Positions 36,801 to 48,148 are shown, counted from the stretch's first letter. The stretch: DNA of 64,000 bases from Galaxea fascicularis (GCA_948470475.1 OX419342.1:10632576-10696575), one strand, 5' to 3'. Program-made: numbers and translations. Notes: generated from the sequence alone by a model not told the origin.

Positions 36801-39800
36801 ATCAGCTGAGAAAATGTAAGTTGAAAAATGAAAAATGTACAGATGTTTGTATGACTGGGGGTATACGCCATACCCCCAGTCCTACAAACGTCTGTAAATC
36901 TGTCAAATTTCAACTTACATTTTCTCAGCTGATATAACACCTGATTGCTGAAACTTTGCAGGGTTACTAAAGTAAAGGTGCTCTTCCTATTTCTGGTATC
37001 AGTTTTTCATTCAGTTCAATTTTAACTCATTCAAATCCATTGCCGCCATTTTGGAGAAGGGTCTATTCCAGAGGGGTGGGGGTCAAAGCCCCAGGAAATT
37101 CCGGAGCCCCGGGGAAGGGGGTGATCAGTGATTTTAATTTCCAGAGGATCAACTTTGATCCCTTTCCAACATCATTGGTTGAACATTTTGAAACTTTGCA
37201 ACTTTCTGAACTTGTTGATCTTTCTTTAAGATACAATTTAAAGTGGTTTTTCTGTTGTAAGAATGATTGTCTTGCATCTAAAAGAGCTTTGGAAGAGCTG
37301 AAATGAGAACTTCTTTGTTGCATCAACGTTTTACGAATACATAGTTGCTGTTACTCGCCACCAGTCTTCTTGGGACAACGTTGCACAGGAGTGCTTACAT
37401 TGTACACTTGGTGAATGCAGTAATTACACTGACCAAATGTTAAGTTTACCTCATAATACAGGTTAAAACATCAGTTACCAGTTATATAATGAGTTGGTGG
37501 TCCATCATTTTGAATTTTCTTAAGTGTCAAGTGAAGGGCTTCGTACTGGCGGCTAGTTTACTTTGTGATACTTGCAGGTCTATGCTCGGGAGCTTCGACA
37601 TTTATCGGCGAGCAATCACTTTACTCTGACAAAAAGTTCTTTTGCTAGGGGCTGGTGTACAGTTAAATGATTGTAAAACCTGACCATTCTTTTTCGATTG
37701 CTCTTCCTTTTCATTTCCTTTAAGTTTGTTGTTGCAAGAGAACATAACTTGTTCCTTGTGGACATTGTGTTCACAGGAAAATTACATTACCGGTAGTTTC
37801 ATTAACACTATGGTCCTTGGAGCCAATCTTACATTTGAAAGAAATGATTTACATATCACAGTAATTTGACAGATACCTGTTGTTGGCTTTGCTTAAAGAA
37901 AAGGACCATAATTAACTGACATTTTGTCCTAATACATGTCTTTCAAGCAGGTAACAACCAATCGCTAAATATTGAATAGTAACAGTGCATAATTGATAAA
38001 AAACATTTAAACTTACGAGTGCATGTTTGCAAACATCCCTGCACCTGAAAACCTTAAGGTTATTGCCATTTACATGATGTGTGATTTCCCATAAGATTTA
38101 CTTTTAACAAAGTAATGTAATGGAAGACAACTCAATGATAATTATTGTTACTATCATCTGAATACAGTCAGGAAGTGATCTGAAAGTTTGTCAGGTCAGG
38201 GTGTCACCTTTCTCAGGTTTTTGACCAGAGAACCTACCCTTACCTGGGACACTGAAACAGCTGCCTATAGCTGTGGTATTCTGGTTAGTGTTGGTCATGT
38301 GATGTAAGAGGATGGGAAATAAACAGTTGCTAAAGATATCTCTGGTGTACGCACGTGTGTTTCACTTTTCCTCACCATTCACTTCTAGAACTATTTAGAA
38401 TACAAAAATAGCTATTCAAGGAAAACAGAAGGACATCTGGTTGTATCCTTTGACACTTGTGTTAGTTTGCTAGAAAGAAAACCAGCTGGAAATCCCAACA
38501 TTTGTGATATAAAGGTTCCCACTAGCAGCGGTTCTTGGTGTTAAAAAGTGACATTGAAGCTTGATAATTATGGTTACTAGTCCATCTGCTTTAGTTTCTA
38601 TAATCATGCAAAAGGTAAAAAAGAAATACATGTACCAAGCATCCTGACCATAGTGACCTGTCTGCAGTTATTGCAATCTTGAGTTCCCACAACAAAATGC
38701 AGTGAAAGCAGCTACAGTGTAAGCAGTGCATGTAAATCATACTAATGGAGAACCTTCCTTGGCAAGAAGAGGTGCAGTAGGATGGTGATTACTACTTTAG
38801 TTACCTGGTTTGATCCAAACACATCTCCCTTGCAAACAGAAGTAAGCAGTGAGTAGGCAATTTGGCCTGCTGCTCCAGTGATGCAAACACGCAAGGGTTC
38901 TACCTACAAAGCAGTAGATCAATTATTAACAAAATAAGCCACTGAGCTGCACAATTGCCAGTTTTCACTGTCACACTGTCATCAAAACCATTTAACAAAT
39001 AAAGTCAAGAATCAAAGAGACAAAAGAAGATGAATATTCAAACAGTCTTGCAAAGATTCAGGTCTGTGTGATGTTTTGTGCGGGAGATATTCGAAGAAAT
39101 GTTCTACTTAAATTTTAAGGCTTTTGTATGGAGACACCATGTTTGTGTCCCTCTGAGAGGCACAAATATGGCGGCCGGAAGCTAACAAAAACATATGTCA
39201 TCGAGTTTTGCCATAAAAAGCCCATAGTCGTCCTCTGAGGGCTTATAAACATCTACATAAGTACTTATTCTCATTCAAGGACTTTCATTTTGTTAAATCG
39301 CAGCGGCTAAGTCACTTTTTTTAACCTCCGTGACAGCATTCTCGGCCGCCAGTTTAATATCGTGTCACACAAAAGCTTAGAAATTCAACCTTGCTTTATC
39401 ACAAGACAAAAAAACCAATCAACCTGAAAATTTGTGAAATAATAAGTCTTCAGCTGTTCTAATTACTAGCTAAACTAAAATCTCAAAAGGATAGATAATT
39501 CCTTTTTAATTTTGATGACGTCATGTGAAAACCGAGAATAGGTGGTTTGCAACTAGTTAAATTGTCACTACCATGTTGGTGGAAGTAAACAATAGATCTC
39601 TCATAAGCTTGTTTTGTTCGTCCACAGGCATTTGTTTGTTTCACCATTGTTATCTGTGTCTCTAGATAGTGGCTGTAAACCAGCTATAGCTTGTAAAGAG
39701 GTAATGGTTCTTGATCATTTACAAAGTAAATGGAAGTAAGGGTAACACAGCCATGCACTTGGACTCATGTAAATGAAGCATAATTCCTTGAAGCTGTTTG

Positions 39801-41462
39801 TAAAGTGGTGTTCTTTAAACTGTCCCAGATTATACCAGGACAAGAATGTTGTTCACCTGTCAGGTTAACTGTAGAGAAGTCTAATGTGTTTACTAAGGGT
39901 CCTTTCTTCAGTGTGTTTTTTTTATTATTATTATTATTTAAACAATATTTTATACACAGCATTTGCTCTAAGAGCACAAAGTGCTCACCTAGAGAGCTTA
40001 TGCAGCTTACATTGATTTTTTCAATTGTGATGGATGAAGGAAGGAAAAACAAACAAACAAAACAATTACGAAAAATGACTTGATTGATTCATAAAGGACT
40101 GAATAGAATGAAACAGGTTTACATTGACATGAAGGTCAATATCAGGAACTCCATTTAAAAGTAAGTCAATTTTCGTCTTGTCAGATGCAAAAAGCCATTA
40201 ATCTCCCAACAAGTGTTTTCAGTGTTTACCAGTATTTACCAGCAAAGAAATTCAATTCAAGGCTTTTGAGTGCCCCAGTAAAAAAATTGGTTGGACTGAT
40301 ACTCTGTCAGTTGTACATCAAATTACACAAAATAGGGAAAGCAAGTTTAATTTGTATAATGAAATATAATAATTTATATTTCATTTACAAATTAAACTTG
40401 CATGTAGAAAAATCAGTGAAAAATACAAACAACCTCTTGATGCAAAAAAGCGCTCAATGGCAACATTAGAGAGACAGAGCCAAATAAATCTTTAAACATT
40501 GTGTAAAATATTAATGCATATTGGCCTTACTCGTGTTGTAGATGCAATAAGGTATGTCTCTTTACCAAGTGATATACTACTCAGGGCTGTGCTCTTTTGC
40601 CTTTGGGAGACCAGGAAACAGTTTTTGTAGCAAACTTATAATTTTTCTGCTGGGCGCCCTGGATTTTTAGGGTTTAGGGCACCCAACTTCTTTACTTAGA
40701 GCACAGCCTTGCTACTACATGATTTTTTTATCGGGTTTTCAACTACTTTTGAACACCTTTCCAATAACCTCAGTTTTAATGGAACAGTCATGCAGAAGCT
40801 TGATGAGGTTCACGTGATCAAGCCATATCAACAATTTTCCTGTTGGCACTTGCAATAATTAGCACAATTATTTTACAGTTAATTGGACATTTCTAAACAC
40901 TGGATTAAGAACAAAAAATGCAGTGATTCACTTTTCTGAGATTTGCATAATCCCCTAGGGGTTGCCCATTACCCCAACAGGGGGAGGGGCAACCATGAAA
41001 GTTCAATATTCCAACTGTATATGTGATATTGGCAGCTTATGAGACACTCGTACATTCATCCTGATTCACTGCCTATTCCAACTACCTTGGCTTGGTTCGT
41101 TAGGCCTAATACGATCAAGGTATGCTGTATACGCTTTGGCTTAATTTAAACGCGCCGAATAGTACAGTAGTCCAAACACGAACTCTACTCATGCAAGTAT
41201 CAAAGTAAGCTACTTTATTTTTTCCATCCAATTCTCCTGTATTGAAAGGAGTGAAAGAAATTGAGAGGAACGCTTTTTGGTCAGGCAAACTGAACTATTT
41301 TCTGCTTCATTTCTTTGTACAAAGTACTCCCTTAGTGTAAGCAATAAATTCATGAAATTATCTCTCGAACGAACCAAGGATCATTCGCATAAAATAGAGA
41401 CAAAATGTTGCTTTTGCGTTTAAGCTGTACGTTATGAATCGCAGCGTCTACGTACTTACCAT
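24840..41462 (-). CDS. MDH1: Cytosolic malate dehydrogenase
   Basis: Eight coding exons on the minus strand: 41462-41460 (ATG only), 38903-38805, 36597-36501, 34929-34754, 27999-27877, 27059-26883, 26259-26146 and 25049-24840; 999 nt, 332 residues, close to the 334 of mammalian MDH1. The enzyme interconverts malate and oxaloacetate with NAD(H) in the cytosol (malate-aspartate shuttle). The nucleotide-binding loop [12 protein letters not shown] is at residues 10-21, ribose-binding Asp42 is in LLDIEP, mobile-loop Arg92 and Arg98 are in [14 protein letters not shown], Asp159 and Arg162 are in [11 protein letters not shown], and catalytic His187 is in [14 protein letters not shown]. Numbering matches the mammalian enzyme. 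One residue is missing in the SDGSYG loop. Introns are GT-AG except the one after the 27999-27877 exon, whose donor is GCAAGT. Introns hold a DIRS-like relic, a TTAA transposon and other repeats. The stop is TGA CTA (see 24819-24842). Confidence 0.97.
26030..26125 (+). mobile_element. 3' end fragment of the tRNA-type SINE family
   Basis: GTTGTAAAGAGCTTCGAGCC followed by CTTTGGATAAAAGCGCTATA and (ATCATT)n repeats the 3' end of the SINE at 12110-12560 in the opposite orientation. Only the tail is present, between MDH1 exons 7 and 8. Confidence 0.7.
28150..30340 (+). mobile_element. Decayed DIRS-like retroelement with direct flanking repeats
   Basis: A block near 28175 (GAGGAACAAAAGAAGTGGAA, CTCACATCTGGGAGTCTGGG, CACCAGTTTTCTTGTTGC) recurs near 29995-30090, and GGCATGGCTCCCAGT occurs near 29950 and 30330. 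Between them lie a Lys-rich gag-like stretch near 28870-29000 ([20 protein letters not shown]) and reverse-transcriptase-like sequence at 29315-29788 ([20 protein letters not shown], then KYEDIRTA). The GKxRLILDLRxVN pattern is typical of DIRS/tyrosine-recombinase retroelements. Several stops show it is dead. It lies in MDH1 intron 4. A Ty3-type element is less likely. Confidence 0.6.
29315..29788 (+). pseudogene. Reverse-transcriptase fragment, DIRS type
   Basis: A 157-residue open frame with [20 protein letters not shown] and a following [19 protein letters not shown], the fingers region upstream of the catalytic palm. The frame degenerates after NMTTLVG, and the YxDD box is not found. It is the best-preserved part of the 28150-30340 element. 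Confidence 0.65.
31078..34295. mobile_element. 3.2-kb DNA transposon with TTAA duplication and long inverted ends
   Basis: TTAA flanks both sides (31074-31077 and 34296-34299). The 28-bp ends are perfect inverted repeats starting AGTGCACCTAAACCCAAAAA, and imperfect inverted similarity continues inward through GATTTGGTTAAATCC and TGACGTCAAATCGAGAAC, about 200 bp per arm. TTAA specificity points to the piggyBac or Kolobok superfamilies. Part of a coding region remains near the left arm (31414-31925), and a (G)10 tract is at 32259. A segment at 32275-32560 is shared with 50340-50620. The element sits in MDH1 intron 4. Confidence 0.8.
31414..31925 (+). pseudogene. Transposon-borne gene remnant with Cys-rich motif (P2X7-like domain type)
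   Basis: An acidic open frame begins ATG at 31414 ([20 protein letters not shown]) and stops at 31600. After a one-base frameshift it continues as [20 protein letters not shown] to a donor at 31669/31670. The acceptor at 31836-31837 then gives W-C-K-C-S-D-C-G before a TGA at 31923. WCxCxxC following an acidic N-terminus resembles the P2X7-tail-like domain found in many cnidarian and fish transposon-associated proteins, but the expected second Cys pair is absent. No transposase core is seen. The function is unknown and the copy appears inactive. Confidence 0.4.
34939..36384. repeat. 1.4-kb interspersed repeat, copy A, abutting MDH1 exon 4
   Basis: Similarity with 55197-56644 begins at GAATCAAAGGCT and runs through GAGCCAGCTCATGGATG, ACATTTCGTTTGTGTTTTGTG, TAGTCACGCTTTACAGTCACA and TTGTGTTTTTGTCAAATGTTG to GCATGACTACGTCATCCATG. 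The ends carry an AGCTCATGGATG inverted pair. No coding frame is convincing. Copy A begins only about 9 bp from the MDH1 exon at 34754-34929. Confidence 0.7.
36678..37065. mobile_element. Foldback element, almost entirely palindromic
   Basis: The outer ends TAGACCCTTCTCCAAAATG and its complement enclose two long arms (about 190 bp each) that pair through AACCCTGCAAAGTTTCAGCA, ATTTTCTCAGCTGATAT and GACTGGGGGTAT, with the centre near 36870. TA on both outer ends is compatible with a Tc1/mariner-type target. It lies in MDH1 intron 2. Confidence 0.75.
37066..38804. other. MDH1 intron 2, remaining sequence
   Basis: No exon, RNA gene or clear mobile element was recognised in this stretch of the intron between the 36501-36597 and 38805-38903 exons. 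Confidence 0.4.
38906..41453. other. MDH1 intron 1
   Basis: The first intron follows the initiator ATG directly. It contains a hairpin repeat at 40341-40402 (GCAAGTTTAATTTGTATAAT against its complement) and a small inverted-repeat element at about 40580-40715 bounded by AGGGCTGTGCTCT and AGAGCACAGCCTT. Nothing else was recognised. Confidence 0.5.
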
Positions 41463-43844
41463 CGTGCTTGCAGTGGGGGTAGCTTCAAATACTATACTAA
41501 TGAGTACCTAAGACAACTATGAACACGAAGGTTCCTTCACGTACCACGACGCACGTCCGTGAAAAAAAGTGGAACTGGAAGCGAGCGAGTGGAACTCTGG
41601 GTATAATAGTATGTGCAATGACACAGCTCGACAGATTACGAATATTTTTATAAAAGTCACGCTCTAACACGTTTCAACTTTGCCCACCCCTAATGCTATG
41701 CATTATCCAGTTGCGGAACTTTCAGAGTACGGTATTGGATTGGTGTTGAACAACTCAGCTTTTCTAAGTAATTCTATTTAACATCACGCTCAGCAAGCCA
41801 TGCACCAAAGACGCTGTCAGTTCGTCACATCACGATCACGATATCACGCTATGCACAGGGTACTCGACAGAGCAAGTTTTGAATATTTAATATTTTTGCG
41901 TAAATCTTGGAAAGAGATTGGACAAATCCAGAACATGATTCGGTCCAAAAACATTGTACCGTGAAAACTGACACGGTTATTTACTGTGGCAAAGTAATCC
42001 AAAAGTAACAGCTGCGCAATTGAGGTAGCGAAATCCAACTACTAAACATTTGCACTCAGACATCACAAGCGTAAGAAAATAAGCCCTCAAAGAGATATAA
42101 AGAGATATGTTTACACGTATCGTATATTTTTCTGAATACCGACAGAGATTGGTGCAGATATTTACGATGCCCAATGACATATGCGGTAAAAAATCATAAT
42201 AATATCAGGACTAAGTACTATGTCATAATCAAAGGGCACGCATTGCGTGTTCGAAAACGTGTTCCACATCATGCCCTTGTAAGAAAGTCTTAAATGCGCC
42301 TCTTGAGACGTGGTCCACATCATGTCCTTGTAAAGGAATGCACCCGTATTGTAGATTACAGTTCGAAAAGAATAGGACTGTTGACAGTGAGTAAACTAAT
42401 CATCAGCTGGCCATCATCTTTACTTAGCGCTTTTTTTCAATCAACCCCAACAATTAATATGGTCAATACAGAAAGTTGCGCAATTCCCCTTTGTCTACTA
42501 AATATTCATTTTAAATTTTAATTTGCACCTACCTTCAAATTCAATATTTTCCAATTGTCCCTCCCCCCACCCCCCCCCCCCCCAACTTCTCTTCCTTCAA
42601 AATATTCCAAAATGCAGCAAAAAAAGTTATCCGGCAAACATTAACAGCAACAATTATAACGACTTCAATTGAGCCATTTTTCGATTGAATGACGGAAACC
42701 TTGGTGAGATTTTGAAAATCAGAGGGTTGTCCAATACACTCGATGGGTGAGAAAACAAAGCATTTAACAGTAGGAGCTCGTAATTTAGCTTTTAGAACAG
42801 AAATCATTGGGTGTTTTCAGGCGTATTCTTTCAAGGTTTCTTTTTTCCGACACAACCCATCCAGGAAGAGTGGTTAACTGCGCACAGCCAATACGGAGTC
42901 AAGACAGCGGAAGAAACATACAGTAAGAAGACCTGCAACTCATAAGTTTTTAATCAAAAAGTTATTTCGCCACCAAGCGTACCTGCATCTAAACATGCAC
43001 CAAATCAAATCAGTCGTAATAACTTATGGGAATTTAAGAAAAGGAAGAAAGCTTTCCATTCCTTTTTTTGTCTCATACAGCCTGCATCTATCCTCTTCCA
43101 TTCTCTGGTGATATATAAATATTTAATCATATTCACATGCTAATTTGCGCCTAATAAGTAACAAATTATTATTAATAATATTATCATTGTTATTAATAGT
43201 CTCCATTTGGCGCACACATATCCGAGAAGCCAACAGAGCTCGAAGAAAATTCGGCATATTGCAAATTTGCCGTAATTGGTTGAAATGGAAAGACACACAA
43301 GGCGCTTTTATATTTGAACTTAGAGAACTTAACCGAACTCGTGCTGCTTATACTGAATCAGTCTGCACTATTTACAGCCACAGGTCAAATTATCAACAGA
43401 ACTAGTAAATTCTGACGTGAGTCACACACTTTTTGCTAATCGAAAAGACAAGAACTAACATGTGCGACCTAAATACTGCGCACGCACAAGCCCTGTATAT
43501 TTTTAGGGACATTTACACGTTTTCACTATAACCACAAAATATTACCATCAACTATTTCACTGCATGCAATAAGCAAAATAATTAAAACCCGAAAATTATA
43601 AATGATATAAGAAATTTTGCCTTAAGATAATTTTTCAAGAGGGGAACAGTTGCAGCGTTGCTTATAATAAACCACAGTGGCAAGGATGATTGAAGGCTAT
43701 GGACCTGAAACGGAAACGCTAGCCTGAGTATCAGGTGGTGGTGGAGAGGGGGAATGGGCGCGAAACGTAAGACGACGAGAAGGAGTACTCGTCATTCTCG
43801 TCCGAGAGAGACTGGAGCTAGAAGACTAATGAACCGCGTCTGTT
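41463..43844. other. Intergenic region between MDH1 and XKR; MDH1 5' flank
   Basis: This holds the MDH1 5' UTR and promoter (no TATA box recognised near 41463-41600) and the XKR 3' flank. A C tract is at 42564-42581. No further exon was recognised. Confidence 0.4.
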
Positions 43845-46539
43845 TCAGACGACACTTTCAAGTTGCAAGATCGTACCATCATTAGTTTCCTCAGCTGCAG
43901 CCGTTTCAACGTTCCTACTGTTTCTTTTGGAGGGGTGGAAAACACCGTAAAATAGCAGTACTGATACTGAACCAAGCAGAAACGACCCCCACGCTGCTGT
44001 CGCCATAACTATCTTGAAAACCTGACCAAAATCGCTGTAAAAATACCACAGGAGAACCAAAACGGAGTTTTCAATAAATGTCACAACATAATAGGGCAGT
44101 GCCCATCTTCGAGTTTTCTCGCCCGCCAAAGGAAAAAAGCAAAATGTGTTGATACAAGAGAAAGCGAACCTGAGTAACTTGTCTCTGAGGGACCCCTGAC
44201 GAAAGTAATTGTCTGGTTGCCCATGTATGAGGACGAGGGAAAACAACAAGTGGATTGCAACAATTATAAACACATAATGTTTGAATCTAATAGCGAAAAG
44301 AACTAGGGCTAATATTCTAGCAATGAGCATGAACAGCCTCCAGGTAAAATTAAGGACAGAACCCCAGCTAAAAAGATTCAGTAGGTTGCTGTCTTCTTCT
44401 TTAAGGCGATTGTATCTGTAAAAATTCAGCAGACTGAAGGAGAAGAGAGATAACGATTTGATGATGTTTATTCCAATGGCATCTGCGAGGTCAGTCCAGT
44501 CAAAAGCGCCTTTCTGGAGAAGAATGTACAGCTGAAGGGCAACCTGTCAAAGAATGTATATGAACGCACAGTCGTTTATGATAACTTTTTTCAAACCTCT
44601 TGGTGAACTTTAGTGGGAGCGGAACCAAACGTTTTTCCACTCACAAGAGGGTAGCAAAGGGAGTGGGGGTGGGGGGAGGGGAGGTCGTGATCCCGTTTCA
44701 CGTACGAATTTGAACAGAATTCCCGTATCACACATACTTTTAACGACATTTCATTCATAAATTCACGAGTCACGTATCTCTTTTGGTTCCTTTCACGCGT
44801 CACGCATTAATTTTTGCGCTCATCCCGCGTCACGCATAGACGGACACTTTGCTACCTCTTCCAATTCATATACTTTTATGGAGAGCAAGATTTAATTCAG
44901 ATGAATTTAGCGCAAAGCCCACGTCTCTTAAAATCTTCCGCCCCGCCCTAAGAAACGCATCTCGTAATGGTTTCATAACCTTATAATGACGGACCAAATG
45001 GATGAGTATCAAAACTTGCGCCAAAACACTTAAAGGACCAGACAACGACCATTAAGACCGAAACCACTGCAGCTTTCTCCTTGGTATTTTTTCTTTCTAT
45101 CTTAAGCGAATTGCGGAGCGATCAAGTTTAACATCTTGCACGCTGTTGCGCGGTATTTAAAACGCTAGTACCAACAAAACTGATCACCAGTTTCATTACC
45201 TGGGGTGCCTCTTCAGTGAATGCCTCTACAACACCTACTATGCTCAATTGGTACAGCTGTGAAATGTATATACGATAAAGCTGAGTATTATCGGAATGAG
45301 CCGTTTCAGTTGCTCGTACGATACGCACAGTCTTGAAGATCTGGAAACATCTGGAACGAACAAGAAGTAAAACAACAAGTCAAAAGACAATTATAGGTAA
45401 GGAGCTTGGCATTGATCCTGATGATTTGAGAAGATTGCATCTCTTCTGGAAGAAACTTCTGTAAAGGGCATATGTCACAGAGTCAGTTTCGCAAAACTCT
45501 CGCAAACACTTTAGGTTCGAAAAGCCATTTGAAGTGCAAAATGTTTAATGCCAGAGATTGGGCTACCACATTATAAATCGATGAGAAATAACGTGGACGA
45601 CTCATAGGTTTTGTTCATAGTCACCCTATAGACGGGCTGCCAAGTCAACTCTGTGAACAACCTTTGAGAAAGTCTTAAGTCAACCCAGTATCACCGTATA
45701 AGCTGGTCCGAATAACTGGCTCCGTCCAGGAGACTTCTGTAATATTGGATTGAGGAAAGTCACAAGATTGGCAGGGAAAATGAATTTGATCTGCATCGAT
45801 CGTCTCCCCAGAGGAACGCTAATTACGAAAAATCGAAAAAAATGCTGTGGTTTGGCTTGGGGCATGTAGGACTCTGAGGAAGAAATATTTACCCGACGTT
45901 AAAGCGTTTCGGAGTCCGGGAGATCAAGACGGGTGGACGAGCTACATTCTCCGCCCCATCTTCCCCTACGGAGGGCCTGATAGTCGTGTCAGCAAAATAC
46001 ACAAATTTGCAGCCTAATATCCCCAACTATCTACGGAAAAATAACCTGGAAAATTCGCTGGCAAAAAAACCACAATCTTACCTTAGCAGCCGACCGCAAA
46101 AAATTAAATGAAATCCGTAAAACCAAGGTCTAACTTGCAAATTGTTCCTGGTCAACCACTCTGTTTTATTGAGATCCACCTGATCAGCGAAATACAAACT
46201 TGCTGAGAGGACATCAGTTATAATCAGCGAGAAAATCACCACACACAGAGTGTATGCACCCCAACGGAGGTCACCTTGCTCGAAATGTGTGACAGCTATT
46301 TTACAATCCAATCCAACATCAGTTAAGAATAAACTAGCAACAAATAATGGAGAGAGAAGCTGGAGTCGACCACACCGTGCCTTTTCGTTCCATCGTCGGC
46401 CATCGTCATCTTCCTCGGTTATGCGTGGTTTACTATCATTAATTTGGTAGTAGATTTGGCGACACCATCTGCCCAGTTTCCTGTATGTTGATAGATTAGC
46501 ACGTCTGTTTCCCTGTGGAGTATCATTTGTTTGACTCAT
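43845..46539 (-). CDS. XK-related protein (XKR family, candidate phospholipid scramblase)
   Basis: Three coding exons on the minus strand: 46539-46082, 45350-45200 and 44543-43845; 1308 nt, 435 residues. Phases fit only if the second exon starts at the upstream acceptor (GTTCGTTCCAG, 45352-45351) rather than 10 bp later. Exon 1 has a basic-acidic cytoplasmic N-terminus, then hydrophobic segments around SPLFVASLFLTDVGLDCKIA and YTLCVVIFSLIITDVLSASL. Exon 2 has LYQLSIVGVVEAFTEEAPQ, the family's segment ending in APQ. Exon 3 has several membrane segments, including RLFMLIARILALVLFAIRF and YYVVTFIENSVLVLLWYFY. Order and length match XKR proteins, some of which scramble plasma-membrane phosphatidylserine in apoptotic cells. 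The C-terminal tail contains ETND-G (D425), a possible caspase site. Which XKR subgroup it belongs to is not determined. Confidence 0.88.
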
Positions 46540-46865
46540 GCTGCAAAGATCATGTCTGCGGGCAAGAAAATATAACTGAATTTATACGAAACTAAAATTG
46601 GGGGAGTGTGTTTGTTTAATTTGCTTTGTTTTGTCTTTCTGAATCTTGCATATTGGTACATAACAGGAAAGTTGTGACCACTCGATACACAGCCAGGGAA
46701 TCACAGATTGCAAAGCATCCGTTCTTTCTTACAAAAATTATGGTGGCAAAAGTGAATTACTATATCGTACAATGGAACCAGCTCGATTGAAGTAACAAGT
46801 AACTGGAGAAACTGGCTCGTTGTATCGAAAACCTCGTTATAAAGCTCGTAATATAAATAAATAAA

Positions 46866-46874
46866 TTAATAATG

Positions 46875-46921
<47 letters not shown>
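46866..46921. repeat. (TAA)n microsatellite
   Basis: An uninterrupted ATA/ATT-type trinucleotide run of about 50 bp, about 330 bp upstream of the XKR start codon. It gives the poly-Tyr tail of a spurious minus-strand frame. Confidence 0.9.
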
Positions 46922-47055
46922 CGTCATGGACGATTTGAAGGTTATTTGGCAAAAATGAAAACGAGGTTGATTCCTTGGTCTTATCAGTGCGGGTGTTAAA
47001 AAAAAGATATTTGTATGAAGTTCGGGCTTGAGAAATGTCAGGAGAGCCCATCATT

Positions 47056-47372
47056 AGGAGCGTACAACTCCCTACTAAGCCTATGTCACGGCATTTTTTC
47101 ACAGCGATTTCTTTTTAGACTATCTTTCCCGTGAAAAAAGGCAGTTCCGATACACGTGATACCGCATCATTACCACCTTTCTTTTGTTCTAAAGTTTCTT
47201 AGCTTCGCAGAGAAACTTTAGAACAAAAGAAAGGTCGAGGAAAAGTTTCGCACGAGAGAACGGGGCTCCTGACGGAGTCCTATATTTACGGCAAATTCCA
47301 TCTAAAAATAAATCGGTCTGTGAAAACGCCGTGACAGGAATATAGGGAAGTTGTACACTCCTAGAGATTGGT
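47056..47372. mobile_element. Foldback element upstream of XKR
   Basis: The outer ends TAGGAGCGTACAACTCCCT and the complement of AGGGAAGTTGTACACTCCTA pair, continuing with GTCACGGC / GCCGTGAC and TTCTTTTTAGA. In the middle a perfect hairpin (47175-47199 against 47211-47235, arm ACCTTTCTTTTGTTCTAAAG) has an 11-nt loop. Non-coding. Confidence 0.7.
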
Positions 47373-47511
47373 GATTATACGAGTATACACAGTGCACGAT
47401 TAAAAGAAAAATGATTGGAAAATTGGAAAATTGGGGGCCTTCTGGCTCTTTCAAAACGAGTTTTAAATCTCAACCTCACACCCTACCCTCTGAAATAACC
47501 TTTCTCAGGGG

Positions 47512-48053
47512 AAGGGGTGTAACGATTCATGTTCCTTTCGATTCGATTCAATTTCGATTATTGCCTCTCGGTTTCGATTATTTCGATTCGATTATGCAAA
47601 TTTTGCAGATAGTTTTAGACTTGTCTGTTGTTCCGTCTTTAGTCGGAAAACCATAATATTTCCACACTGTGGATCGACAAGAAGCAGGCGGATTCACAAT
47701 CGCTTGGTCATTCGTCGCCGTGTTGTCCGCCGTGTTTGAGAACGTGACAATGAGCACGCACATGGTTTGCCTTATTTGGAAATTCTCAAGGGGTGGTAGA
47801 GGGGCAACATTTTTACCAGGCAACATGGCGCAAGAACTGCAAATTAGCGTCTTTGATCGATTGTCAATGAAAAACGCACATCTTATTGAGATCTGGATTC
47901 TAAGTTTACAATATAATGACTCACTGAGGGCACTTTTGGAAAGATATGCAAAAAATCGAACCAAAATCGAAACGTGGAATCAAATAATCGTGAATCGAAC
48001 CGAACGGTCATAATCGCGATTAATCGAGAATTCGATTAATCGTTACACTCCTA
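47512..48053 (-). mobile_element. hAT transposon relic with BED zinc-finger fragment
   Basis: The ends AAGGGGTGTAACGATT and the complement of AATCGTTACACTCCTA are inverted repeats flanked by CTCAGGGG (47504-47511) and CTCTGGGG (48054-48061), an 8-bp duplication with one mismatch, as expected for hAT. The minus strand encodes STVWKYYGFPTKD followed by KSKTICKIC near 47590-47680, the first half of a BED finger (aromatic, then Cys-x2-Cys). The His pair and the catalytic domain are missing, so this is an internally deleted copy. Confidence 0.75.
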
Positions 48054-48148
48054 CTCTGGGGTGAGGGGTAAGGGCATTTAGCCCCTACCCTTTCTCAAAT
48101 AAGCCCCCCCCCTCTCTAATAAGCCTCTAGTAATTACTGATTACTGAA

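Noticed and set aside
43145..43405. 86-residue plus-strand frame
   Set aside because: No family resemblance and no splice context; probably chance in the region between MDH1 and XKR.
45340..45350. Downstream acceptor (TTTCCAG) for XKR exon 2
   Set aside because: It would put the exon out of frame with exon 1; the acceptor 10 bp upstream restores the frame and has a better pyrimidine tract.
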